Source: UBA967 sp044375555 (GTDB lineage Bacteria > Verrucomicrobiota > Verrucomicrobiia > Chthoniobacterales > Terrimicrobiaceae). Taken from it: a stretch of DNA of 64,000 nt. Location of the stretch: the NCBI GenBank assembly GCA_044375555.1, contig JBILML010000013.1, forward strand, positions 1-64,000, in the 5' to 3' direction. Of the stretch, positions 49,734 through 58,333 are shown piece after piece. Every line of letters starts with the position of its first letter. Positions within the stretch are counted from its first letter, which is position 1. The notes below the pieces were generated by a model. The model did not search any database. It had not been told where the DNA came from and saw only the letters and a program-made list of their open reading frames with translations. The translations under genes and the position numbers were made by a program.

Positions 49734-51812
49734 GTGGACTTCTCGAAACGCGAACATTTCATCAACCGTGAGCTGAGCTGGTTGGAATTCAACCAGCGTG
49801 TGCTTGATCAGGCTTTCGACGCCGCAAATCCGTTGCTGGAGCGCCTGAAGTTTCTTGCGATTGTGAGTTCGAACCTCGACGAATTTTTCGAAGTCCGCGT
49901 GGCTGGTCTCAAGCAGCAGAAGCAAAACAATTCCTCCGAAGTCGGCCCCGATGGGCTTTCCGCCAGCGACGCCTTGGCCCGGATCAGCAAACGCTCGCGC
50001 CGGATGGTGGACGACCAATATCGTTGTTGGACCGAGCAAATTTATCCGCAGCTTCACGAGCAGGGCATCCGTTTTCACACCTACCCTGATGTGCCTGAGG
50101 ACGAGCGGGCCTATTTTGAGAAATTTTTCCGCGAGACGATCTATCCAGTTCTCACGCCGCTGGCCGTGGATCCAGCGCATCCGTTTCCTCAACTGCTCAA
50201 CAAAAGTCTGAATGTGATCGTGGAGTTGGAGGGGGAGGGGATCAGCACCGACATCGCCGTCGTCCAAGCCCCGCGAATCCTCCCGCGCGTCGTGCCGTTC
50301 TCAAAAAGTCCGGACGGCAACGACTATGTTTTTCTCGGGAATATTATCCAGGAACACGCTGGTCTGCTTTTTCGCGGAGTGCATGTGAAGGCAACGCACC
50401 TCTTCCGAGTCACGCGCAATAGCAACCTGTATGTGGACGAGGAGGAGTCCAGCAATCTGCTCCACGCGATCGAGGAGGAGCTTCGTAAAGTCAATCGTGG
50501 TGCTGCTGTGCGGCTTGAGGTGAAAAAAGACATCCCCGATCGTGTCCTCAAGCGCCTGCTCGATATCTTCAATCTCGAGGAGGAGGATGTCTTCCGAATC
50601 GATGGTCCTCTGAATCTCTCCCGCCTCATGCCGGTGGCATTGCAGATCGACCGCCCGGACCTCCGCTTCAAGCGCTTTGTGCCTTGCCAAGTGGTGTCTC
50701 TCGATACCGAGTCGGATCTCTTTTTCCATGTTCGGCGAGGCGACATTCTCTTGCACCATCCCTACGACAGTTTCCAGACGGTGGTGGATTTTCTCTCGCA
50801 GGCCGCCGAGGACCCTCAGGTGCTCGCGATCAAACAAACGCTCTATCGCACGAGTTCCGACTCACCAATCGTTCAGGCCCTCATCACCGCAGCACGCAAT
50901 GGAAAACAAGTCACAGCGGTCATCGAGTTGAAGGCCCGCTTCGACGAAGCCGCGAATATCCATTGGGCCCGCATCATGCGCGAGGCCGGTGTGGATGTGG
51001 TCTATGGTGTCACCGGCCTGAAAACCCACGCGAAGGCGATGCTGATCATTCGGAGCGAGGGTGATAAAATCCGCCGCTACGCGCACATGGGGACGGGAAA
51101 CTACCATCCTTCGACGGCGAAAATTTACACAGACCTGAGCCTGCTCACTTGCCGTGAGGAATTGACGACCGAACTCGCGGAGACCTTCAACTGCCTCACC
51201 GGCGTCTCGCGTTTTCCAGAGATGAAGGAACTCATGGTCGCCCCGTGGTCGCTCTACGAGGGTTTTCAGGAATTGATCGAAAACGAGATCGGTCAGGCTT
51301 GGGCAGGCCGCCCTAGTGGCATCTTTGCGAAGCTCAACTCCCTCGTGGAGCCGGGAATCATCGAAGCGCTCTATCGCGCCTCCGCTGCGGGTGTTCCCAT
51401 TCGACTTCTCGTGCGTGGCATGTGTGCGCTCAAGACCGGCATCCCCGGAGTGAGTGAAAACATCGAGGTCCGCAGCATCGTCGGGCGATTTTTGGAGCAC
51501 AGCCGGATTTTCCGATTTGAGAATGGCGGATGCCCTCGGGTTTATCTCGGCAGTCCGGATTGGATGCCTCGAAATCTCTTTCGCCGCGTGGAAACGGTAT
51601 TCCCGATTGCCGCGCCGAGCATGGTGAAGCATGTCGAAGAGATTCTCGAGTGGTTCTGGCGCGACAATGTGAAAGCTCAAGTCATGCAACTCGACGGGTC
51701 CTATGCCTTCCGTCAACGCGCTGAAGGCGAGCCATCCTTCGATGCGCAGGCGGAGTTCCTTGCCGATTCCCAACGCCGCCGGAAGAGTCACCCTGTCGCG
51801 AAAGATCGTTAA
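49734..51812 (+). CDS. ppk: polyphosphate kinase
   Basis: A 692-residue Ppk1, which builds polyphosphate from ATP. The start 'FSKREHFINRELSWLEFNQR' and 'FLAIVSSNLDEFFEVRVAGL' are family landmarks. The catalytic part has 'IKQTLYRTSSDSPIVQAL', 'KARFDEAANIHWARIMREAG' and the phospho-His region 'YAHMGTGNYHPSTAKIYTDL'; the C-terminal 'YLGSPDWMPRNLFRRVE' is also typical. A GTG start is used, with no better codon ahead of the conserved block. Confidence 0.95.
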   Translation: MDFSKREHFINRELSWLEFNQRVLDQAFDAANPLLERLKFLAIVSSNLDEFFEVRVAGLKQQKQNNSSEVGPDGLSASDALARISKRSRRMVDDQYRCWTEQIYPQLHEQGIRFHTYPDVPEDERAYFEKFFRETIYPVLTPLAVDPAHPFPQLLNKSLNVIVELEGEGISTDIAVVQAPRILPRVVPFSKSPDGNDYVFLGNIIQEHAGLLFRGVHVKATHLFRVTRNSNLYVDEEESSNLLHAIEEELRKVNRGAAVRLEVKKDIPDRVLKRLLDIFNLEEEDVFRIDGPLNLSRLMPVALQIDRPDLRFKRFVPCQVVSLDTESDLFFHVRRGDILLHHPYDSFQTVVDFLSQAAEDPQVLAIKQTLYRTSSDSPIVQALITAARNGKQVTAVIELKARFDEAANIHWARIMREAGVDVVYGVTGLKTHAKAMLIIRSEGDKIRRYAHMGTGNYHPSTAKIYTDLSLLTCREELTTELAETFNCLTGVSRFPEMKELMVAPWSLYEGFQELIENEIGQAWAGRPSGIFAKLNSLVEPGIIEALYRASAAGVPIRLLVRGMCALKTGIPGVSENIEVRSIVGRFLEHSRIFRFENGGCPRVYLGSPDWMPRNLFRRVETVFPIAAPSMVKHVEEILEWFWRDNVKAQVMQLDGSYAFRQRAEGEPSFDAQAEFLADSQRRRKSHPVAKDR

Positions 51813-51890
51813 AGCGGCGCCAATATTTTGGGGGCATGACTTAGTAAACGAAGACTTTGCTTTGCTCCATCGGGTGGCTAAATTCTGCCG

Positions 51891-53027
51891 ATGCTTGGCC
51901 TAAAAGTCGCGCGTTTATGGTTGCTGGTTGCGGCTTTGTGCACCACTTCGATTCGCGCAGAAAATCCGTTTCTCCATGCAGGTGGGACATTTGATCCCTT
52001 CCTGTTGGCCCTTCAGCCTGCAGTGCAAATGGGCGCACTCCCGCCATGGGTGAGCGGCTCTCCCAAAGTCGATCCTGCCACGGCGACAGTGACTGTGTTG
52101 ATTCATCCCGATTGGGTTAGTTCCGGCGTGGAAATGTTGGTTGCGACCGTGGTTTTCACGGACAATGGCGACGGGGGACCTGCCTTGGAGTGGGAATCAG
52201 ATGATGCCAAGGTCTCCACGATTTCCTACGGCCTGGGAGAAATTGGAAAAGCCGTCGGGTTGAATTCGCGCACGGTTCTGCTCCCTCAAACCCTCACTCG
52301 CGGGGGCGGCAAACTCCTTCTCTCCTACTTTGGAAAATTTGATTCGCTTCTGAGTTTGGCCATACGCCCTGCAAGGGAAGATACGCTCGCAGTCATCGGC
52401 GAGCGTCAATCTCCGGTCCTCATCGATGGGAATTTGCAAGTGTTCGAGGATGGCGAAGTCAATGGCACCCGCCCGATTCCTCTGGCTGGCGATATCCGAA
52501 ACGGCTCGGTCATCGAAGCCGAACTCTCCGCCCGTGTTGAAGAACTCTCGGAGCCGCTGGAGTTCATCATTCCCATCCAGGGAAAACCCGAGGCCGGGAT
52601 GTTGCGATTGGAATCCCTCGGTTTGGACCCCGAAGCGAAAATCGAAGTTTCGGTGAATGGGCATGAGCTCGGCACCGTGAATTTCCCCTCGTTCCAACTC
52701 GACGATCCCTCGCTGGTGACGGATTGGAACGGCAATCTCATTCTGGCAGGCTGGCGTAAAGGCTCCCTGTTCATCGCCGCGCGTCACCTGATTGAAGGGG
52801 AAAACTCCATCGCGCTCACTCTCAAGCGGTCCAGCGCGGAGACCGGGCGCGAGGTGTTTCTCCGAAACTCGGGAATCCATCTTCGCTTCGGCACTCCAGC
52901 ATGGCCTCAGGAGGGCACCAGCCAACCCATGGAAACAAAAATCGACGGCCTGATGACCGAGCCGGATTTCTCCATTAGTGAACCGGCCTTGCCGGATTTT
53001 CCAGCAACTGAGCCCGTGACGCCCTGA
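51891..53027 (+). CDS. exported protein of unknown function
   Basis: A 378-residue protein with a signal peptide ('KVARLWLLVAALCTTSIRA'). The mature chain is mostly beta-type, with no recognised domain; a late segment 'KIEVSVNGHELGTVNFPSFQ' and 'LFIAARHLIEGENSIALTLK' resembles a small jelly-roll. It lies 16 bases ahead of a Cache-type cyclase, so it may supply the signal sensed by that enzyme. This is inference from spacing alone. Confidence 0.55.
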   Translation: MLGLKVARLWLLVAALCTTSIRAENPFLHAGGTFDPFLLALQPAVQMGALPPWVSGSPKVDPATATVTVLIHPDWVSSGVEMLVATVVFTDNGDGGPALEWESDDAKVSTISYGLGEIGKAVGLNSRTVLLPQTLTRGGGKLLLSYFGKFDSLLSLAIRPAREDTLAVIGERQSPVLIDGNLQVFEDGEVNGTRPIPLAGDIRNGSVIEAELSARVEELSEPLEFIIPIQGKPEAGMLRLESLGLDPEAKIEVSVNGHELGTVNFPSFQLDDPSLVTDWNGNLILAGWRKGSLFIAARHLIEGENSIALTLKRSSAETGREVFLRNSGIHLRFGTPAWPQEGTSQPMETKIDGLMTEPDFSISEPALPDFPATEPVTP

Positions 53028-53043
53028 TTTTTCAGCCCACCTG

Positions 53044-55062
53044 ATGTTCTCATTTCGAAGCCTTCTGATTGGTTTATTTGTCACCCTGATTCTGGTCTCC
53101 ACCGGATCGGTGACTTGGCTCAGCCACTCGGGAACGAACTTGGCGATTCGCGAGTTGGCGATCGGGCAAATCAATGCCTCACTGGACTCCGCCAGCAATC
53201 AGGTCAGGGAATTTTTCGATCCGGCGAGCCGTATTCTTTCCACGCTCTCCGAGAACCTCCAATTTGGTGGTCTGGGGACCGCTGATCCCGTGACGCTGGC
53301 GACCAAAATCGCCCGCCTTTTGCCATTTGAGCGTGGGATTTCCTGGATCAGTTTTGGATTTGCCGACGGCCGATTTGCCGGAGCGCAAAATGGCCGGGAG
53401 CACCAATCCATCCATGTCTCCTCCACCGAATCTGGCGGGCCGCTTGTCGAGTATCGCCTCAATCGTGAAGGCCTGCCAATCCAACCCCCGAAGCAAGTGC
53501 GCAACGAGAGGTTTGACGCGAGGAGCCGCCCTTGGTTTGTCGCAGCGGAGGATTCCAATGCGATCTGCTGGACGGAGCCGTATGAGTTCTATGGAGGCGG
53601 TCGTGGCGTTGCGGCCTCACTCGCAGTCAGAAATTGGCTCGGAGATTTGACCGGGGTTTTCACCGTCGATTTTTTGCTGAGCGATATTTCGGCCTTTTTG
53701 ACCCGGATGCAGAAGGTCACTCAGTCGGGGATTGTCATTTTTCTGGAAGACGGGAAGTTGCTCGCCGCCTCCGAGGAAATGGCAGACGCCACCTATCTCT
53801 GGGAAATCCAGAAAATCGCCGTCGATAATGCGTCCAATCTCGTCGAAAGCGGAGCGAGTGTGGTTAAGGAAATCCAGAGCGATGGCGAGGCCTACATCGT
53901 CGGCATGCAGGCCACAAAAATTGTCGGGGGCGTTCATGGCATCAGTGCGGTTGTATTAAACCGCGAGAAAACTTTCGGAGCGATTGAGCAAACTCTCCGC
54001 ATCAGCACCTATGCCGCAGGTTTTGCGATCGTTCTCTCCCTGGTCGTCGCCATCATTCTGGCGCGCCGGGTCGCGAGTCCTCTCCGACTCGTGACGGAAG
54101 AACTTCGCCGAATCGAGCGCTTCGAGTTGGCTCCTGTGGCATTGCCCCGTTCCTCAATTCGTGAGGTTCAAATTCTTTCTGAGGCTGTGACTCGCATGCG
54201 AGACAGCCTCCAGTCCTTCTCGCATTATGTGCCTGTCGATATTGTTCGCGACCTTTTGCAAAGCGGCTCGGTTGCTACCCCAGGGGGTCTCCGGCAACAA
54301 GTGAGCGTCTTATTTTGCGATGTCGAAGGCTTCACCGGTTACGCAGAAAAAGTTTCGCCAGAGGTTTCCGTGAAAACGCTCACCGAGTATTTCGAAATCT
54401 TCGGCCGCGCGATTCACAATCACGGCGGGGTAATTGATAAATTTCTAGGTGACGGAATGATGGCTCTTTTCAATGCCCCATCTCGTATCGATCACCATCC
54501 CGCAGAAGCCTGTCGCGCGGCTCTCCAAGCCAGACGCGGCTTGGCGGGGCTCATGCCAGTGGAGGGCGACTTTGTGCCACGAGTCCGAGTGGGAATCCAC
54601 ACCTGCGAAGCGCTCGTGGGAAATGTCGGGACGGCTGAGCGATTCAGCTATACCGCGATCGGTGACGGCGTGAATCTCTGCAGCCGACTGGAAGGGCTGA
54701 ATAAAGTTTATGGGACTTGGATCATCGCCAGTTCCGCCACAGCCCAAGCCGCTTCGGGAGGGGGATTCCTCTGGAGACTTCTCGACCGCGTTGCAGTCGT
54801 GGGACGCGAAGAGCCCTTGGAGATTTATGAACTCATGGGCTTCGCCACCGAGGCGGGCACTGATCAGCAAATGATCTCCAGAAATTACCAGGAGGCTCTG
54901 GATTTCTATTTCCGCAGGGAATTCACAAAGGCCGCCTCACTTTTTGAGGCTTTGGTTGCGATCGACCCTCCCTCACGTGTCATGCTTCAGCGGATTCGTT
55001 CTATGGAGGTGATCCCGCCGAATCTGGATTGGAACGGGGTTTTCAAACCTTCCACAAAGTGA
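53044..55062 (+). CDS. membrane-bound class III adenylate cyclase with Cache-like sensor
   Basis: A 672-residue receptor. A membrane segment at residues 5-24 is followed by a large periplasmic Cache-like sensor with 'RSRPWFVAAEDSNAICWTEP', a second membrane segment ('YAAGFAIVLSLVVAIILARR', about 321-340), a HAMP-like linker and a cyclase domain from about residue 418: 'VLFCDVEGFTGYAEKV', 'GVIDKFLGDGMMALFNAP' and 'YTAIGDGVNLCSRLEGLNKV'. The Lys and Asp at the substrate positions favour ATP, so cAMP. A short TPR-like tail ends the protein. Confidence 0.88.
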   Translation: MFSFRSLLIGLFVTLILVSTGSVTWLSHSGTNLAIRELAIGQINASLDSASNQVREFFDPASRILSTLSENLQFGGLGTADPVTLATKIARLLPFERGISWISFGFADGRFAGAQNGREHQSIHVSSTESGGPLVEYRLNREGLPIQPPKQVRNERFDARSRPWFVAAEDSNAICWTEPYEFYGGGRGVAASLAVRNWLGDLTGVFTVDFLLSDISAFLTRMQKVTQSGIVIFLEDGKLLAASEEMADATYLWEIQKIAVDNASNLVESGASVVKEIQSDGEAYIVGMQATKIVGGVHGISAVVLNREKTFGAIEQTLRISTYAAGFAIVLSLVVAIILARRVASPLRLVTEELRRIERFELAPVALPRSSIREVQILSEAVTRMRDSLQSFSHYVPVDIVRDLLQSGSVATPGGLRQQVSVLFCDVEGFTGYAEKVSPEVSVKTLTEYFEIFGRAIHNHGGVIDKFLGDGMMALFNAPSRIDHHPAEACRAALQARRGLAGLMPVEGDFVPRVRVGIHTCEALVGNVGTAERFSYTAIGDGVNLCSRLEGLNKVYGTWIIASSATAQAASGGGFLWRLLDRVAVVGREEPLEIYELMGFATEAGTDQQMISRNYQEALDFYFRREFTKAASLFEALVAIDPPSRVMLQRIRSMEVIPPNLDWNGVFKPSTK

Positions 55063-55089
55063 CTTCTATCACCCTTTTGATTTTTCCGA

Positions 55090-56274
55090 ATGAGCACTGG
55101 CATGATTGATTCTCAACGAACGACTGAGGTGGATCTCAGTTCCTCGGAAGTTGCCCGCTACGCCCGACACTTGTCTCTTCCCGGTGTCGGATTGGATGGT
55201 CAGAAACGGCTCAAAGCCTCCCGCGTTCTCTGCATTGGTGCTGGTGGTCTGGGGTCTCCTGCAAGTCTCTATCTCGCTGCCGCCGGAGTCGGCGTGCTGG
55301 GCGTGGTCGACTTTGATGTGGTCGATCCCTCCAACCTCCAACGCCAAATCCTCCACGGAACTGGCGATGTGGGTCGAAAAAAAATCGACAGTGCTCGCGA
55401 CCGCCTGCAGGAAGCGAATCCCCATGTCCGCGTCGAACTTCACGATGCGCGGTTCGATTCCTCCACGGCGATGTCGATCGTCGAATCCTTCGATCTGGTG
55501 ATTGATGGAACCGATAATTTTCCGACCCGCTACCTGAGCAATGATGTCTGTGTGTTTTTGAAAAAACCTCTCGTTTACGGCGCGATTTCGCGTTTCGAGG
55601 GTCAGTGCACGGTCTTCGCACCACACCTTGGTGGCCCCTGCTACCGGTGCCTCTATCCCGAGCCGCCCCTGCCAGGCATGGTTGCGAATTGCTCGGAGGC
55701 CGGTGTTTTTGGCGTGCTTCCAGGAATCATCGGGGTGCTCCAAGCCATCGAAGCGATCAAACTTCTCGTCGGCACCGGGGATCCTCTTCTCGGCCGTCTG
55801 ATTCATTTCGATGCCCTCAAAGCGAAGTTTCGTGAATTCCAGCTCCAAAGAGACCCTGATTGTCCTGTATGCTCTGCTTCGCCGAAAATCACAGAGCCCA
55901 TCGACTACGAGGGGTTCTGTTCACACCCTACAAATTCTCAAACCATGTCCACAAACATTCCCGAAATCACTGTTGAAGATCTCAAGGCCCGTTTCGACCG
56001 AAATGACCGCTTCGTTCTTTTGGACGTGCGCGAACCTTTCGAGTGGGAGATTGCCAAAATTCCCGGTGCCATTTTGATTCCGCTTGGCGATCTGCCAGCC
56101 CGCCTCGGCGAGCTCAACGCTTCGGATGACATCGTGGTCCACTGCAAATCGGGAGGCCGCAGCGCGAATGCCGTCGAATTCCTGCAGGACCACGGGTTTT
56201 CGAAGGTCTGCAATCTCGCGGGGGGAATTCATGCTTGGTCCGATCGAATTGATCCGACTGTTCCGAGATACTGA
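55090..56274 (+). CDS. moeB: MoeB/ThiF-type adenylyltransferase with rhodanese domain
   Basis: A 394-residue fusion. The N-terminal E1-like part has 'YARHLSLPGVGLDGQKRLKA', nucleotide-binding 'VLCIGAGGLGSPASLYLAAA' and zinc Cys pairs 'CYRCLYP' and 'CPVCS'. The C-terminal rhodanese domain from about residue 285 has 'LLDVREPFEWEIAKIPGAIL' and the active Cys in 'IVVHCKSGGRSANAVEFL'. It activates the C-terminus of a small sulfur carrier (MoaD or ThiS type) and may also hand over sulfur. Which pathway it serves is undecided. Confidence 0.9.
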   Translation: MSTGMIDSQRTTEVDLSSSEVARYARHLSLPGVGLDGQKRLKASRVLCIGAGGLGSPASLYLAAAGVGVLGVVDFDVVDPSNLQRQILHGTGDVGRKKIDSARDRLQEANPHVRVELHDARFDSSTAMSIVESFDLVIDGTDNFPTRYLSNDVCVFLKKPLVYGAISRFEGQCTVFAPHLGGPCYRCLYPEPPLPGMVANCSEAGVFGVLPGIIGVLQAIEAIKLLVGTGDPLLGRLIHFDALKAKFREFQLQRDPDCPVCSASPKITEPIDYEGFCSHPTNSQTMSTNIPEITVEDLKARFDRNDRFVLLDVREPFEWEIAKIPGAILIPLGDLPARLGELNASDDIVVHCKSGGRSANAVEFLQDHGFSKVCNLAGGIHAWSDRIDPTVPRY

Positions 56275-56280
56275 GAAAAA

Positions 56281-56526
56281 ATGCACGCCAACGAATACAG
56301 CGAAATCCTGATTTGCCCGACCACGCGGCAAAAACTTCGCCTCGCCACCGATCGCGAGATCGAGGCCCTGCATCACCGTGAGGGGCTCGAAAAAATCCAA
56401 TCCGCATGGATTCGTGCCGACCGCGCCGTTGCCTATCCTGTGATCCGGGGGATCCCGCTCTTGGTTGCCGCCAACGCCATTCCCCTCCGCAAATCGCCCC
56501 CAGCGAAAGACTCTTCCAATCCATGA
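56281..56526 (+). CDS. Trm112/UPF0434-family small protein
   Basis: An 81-residue protein of the Trm112/YcaR type: 'EILICPTTRQKLRLATDREI' and 'ADRAVAYPVIRGIPLLVAAN' match the family core, although only one Cys (in 'ICPTT') of the zinc ligands remains. Eukaryotic Trm112 activates methyltransferases; bacterial members are poorly understood. It starts six bases after moeB and overlaps thrS by four bases (ATGA). Confidence 0.82.
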   Translation: MHANEYSEILICPTTRQKLRLATDREIEALHHREGLEKIQSAWIRADRAVAYPVIRGIPLLVAANAIPLRKSPPAKDSSNP

Positions 56527-58325
56527 CTGAACTCGAACGCATCCGCCACTCCGCCGCCCATGTCCTCGCCACGGCTATTCTGAAAATCTGGCCTGAGGCC
56601 CAATTTGCCGCCGGTCCGCCGGTCGAGAATGGCTTCTATTACGATGTCGAATTGCCTCACCGCATCTCGCCCGAGGATTTCGCCCGGATCGAGGAGGAGA
56701 TGAAAAAAGAGATCAAGGCGAACCATGTTTTTGAGCGTGTGGAAATCTCCCGCGCCGACGCGATCGCTATGGCGGAGCGTGGGGAACTCGCCGCCCTCGC
56801 CACGCGGGGCACCCCTTCCAAATTCAAACTCGATATCGTCCAAAATATCCCCGATGGCGAAACGATCACCCTGTTCCGCAACGGCGAATTCACCGATCTC
56901 TGCGCCGGGCCTCATGTGATGCGCACCGGCAACATCGGAGCGTTCAAACTCACCCATGTCGCCAGCGCCTACTACAAAGGCGATGAGCGCAACCCCCAAC
57001 TCCAGCGCATCTACGGCACCGCCTTCAAAAACAAGACCGCGATGGAGGAATACTTCACGATGCTCGAAGAGGCCAAAAAGCGGGACCATCGCAAAATCGG
57101 TGCCGAGATGGGCCTCTACGCCATCGATTCCGAATATGTCGGGCCCGGAATGCCGCTCTGGTTGCCGAAGGGCACCGTGCTTGTGGAGGAACTCGAAAAA
57201 CTCGCCAAGGAGACCGAATTCGCCGGCGGCTATGTGCGCGTTCGCACCCCGCACCTCGCCAAAGAGAAAATGTATAAAACCTCCGGCCATCTGCCTTACT
57301 ACGCCGAGAGCATGTTTCCGCCGATGGAGTTGAAGGAAAGCGGAGAAGGCGAGGGGAGTGAGCCCGAGCGCTATTACCTGAAGGCCATGAATTGCCCGCA
57401 CCACCATCGCATTTTCGCAGCGGAACCGCGCAGCTACCGCGACCTCCCGTTGCGCCTTGCGGAATACGGCTGCTGCTACCGCTACGAGCAATCGGGCGAG
57501 CTTTTCGGTCTCATGCGCGTGCGTTCCCTCAACATGAACGACGCGCACATCTATTGCACCGAGGAGCAATTCGCCGAGGAGTTCCGCGCGGTGAATGAGA
57601 TGTATCTCCAATACTTCAAGGTCTTCGGGCTCGAGAAATACCAGATGCGATTCTCGACCCATGACCCCGAAAAGCTCGGTCAGAAATTCGTCGACGAGCC
57701 GGAGCTTTGGAAAAAAACCGAAGACATGGTCCGTCGTGTGCTCGTCGAGAGCGGCATCAATTTCATCGAGGTGCCAAACGAGGCAGCGTTTTATGGCCCC
57801 AAGATCGATGTCCAAGTTTGGAGCGCGATCGGACGCGAGTTCACCATCGCCACGAACCAGGTGGACTTTGCCGTCCCCGCCAAGTTTGGCCTCCATTACC
57901 GCGATCGGGACAATACGGAGAAGACTCCGCTCTGCATCCACCGGGCCCCGCTGGGAACCCACGAGCGATTCATTGGATTCCTCATCGAGCATTACGCCGG
58001 AAATTTCCCGCTCTGGCTCGCGCCCGAGCAAGTCCGTGTGATCACTCTCAATGACGACCCCGCATTGCTCGACTACGCGACCCCGATCCTCTCAAAACTT
58101 CGCGCTGGCATGGTTCGCGCCGAGGCAGACTTTGGATCGGAGCCGGTCAAAGCCAAAATCGCCGCTGCAGAAAAAGCCCGCGTCCATACGATGCTCGTGA
58201 TCGGCCATCGTGATGTGGAAAATGGTCAGGTTAGCGTGCGACTTCACGGTCAGGGAAGTGTCGGTGCCAAGTCGGCATCCGAAGTCGTGGCGGACATTCT
58301 CGAAAAAATCCGTCTCCGCGCCTGA
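56523..58325 (+). CDS. thrS: threonyl-tRNA synthetase without TGS domain
   Basis: A 600-residue class II synthetase that loads threonine on its tRNA. It begins directly with the editing domain: 'ERIRHSAAHVLATAILKIWP' and 'TLFRNGEFTDLCAGPHVMRT', with HxxxH and Cys-Gly-Pro-His style zinc residues. The catalytic core has 'MNCPHHHRIFAAEPRSYRDL', 'EYGCCYRYEQSGEL' and 'CIHRAPLGTHERFIGFLIEH'; the anticodon-binding end is normal. The usual ~60-residue N-terminal TGS domain is absent. The ATG at 56523 starts the editing domain and overlaps the Trm112-like gene. Confidence 0.95.
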   Translation: MTELERIRHSAAHVLATAILKIWPEAQFAAGPPVENGFYYDVELPHRISPEDFARIEEEMKKEIKANHVFERVEISRADAIAMAERGELAALATRGTPSKFKLDIVQNIPDGETITLFRNGEFTDLCAGPHVMRTGNIGAFKLTHVASAYYKGDERNPQLQRIYGTAFKNKTAMEEYFTMLEEAKKRDHRKIGAEMGLYAIDSEYVGPGMPLWLPKGTVLVEELEKLAKETEFAGGYVRVRTPHLAKEKMYKTSGHLPYYAESMFPPMELKESGEGEGSEPERYYLKAMNCPHHHRIFAAEPRSYRDLPLRLAEYGCCYRYEQSGELFGLMRVRSLNMNDAHIYCTEEQFAEEFRAVNEMYLQYFKVFGLEKYQMRFSTHDPEKLGQKFVDEPELWKKTEDMVRRVLVESGINFIEVPNEAAFYGPKIDVQVWSAIGREFTIATNQVDFAVPAKFGLHYRDRDNTEKTPLCIHRAPLGTHERFIGFLIEHYAGNFPLWLAPEQVRVITLNDDPALLDYATPILSKLRAGMVRAEADFGSEPVKAKIAAAEKARVHTMLVIGHRDVENGQVSVRLHGQGSVGAKSASEVVADILEKIRLRA

Positions 58326-58333
58326 GGGGGCGA

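Noticed and set aside
56433..58031. 532-codon minus-strand frame opposite thrS
   Set aside because: It is the antisense shadow of thrS, caused by high G+C codon positions.
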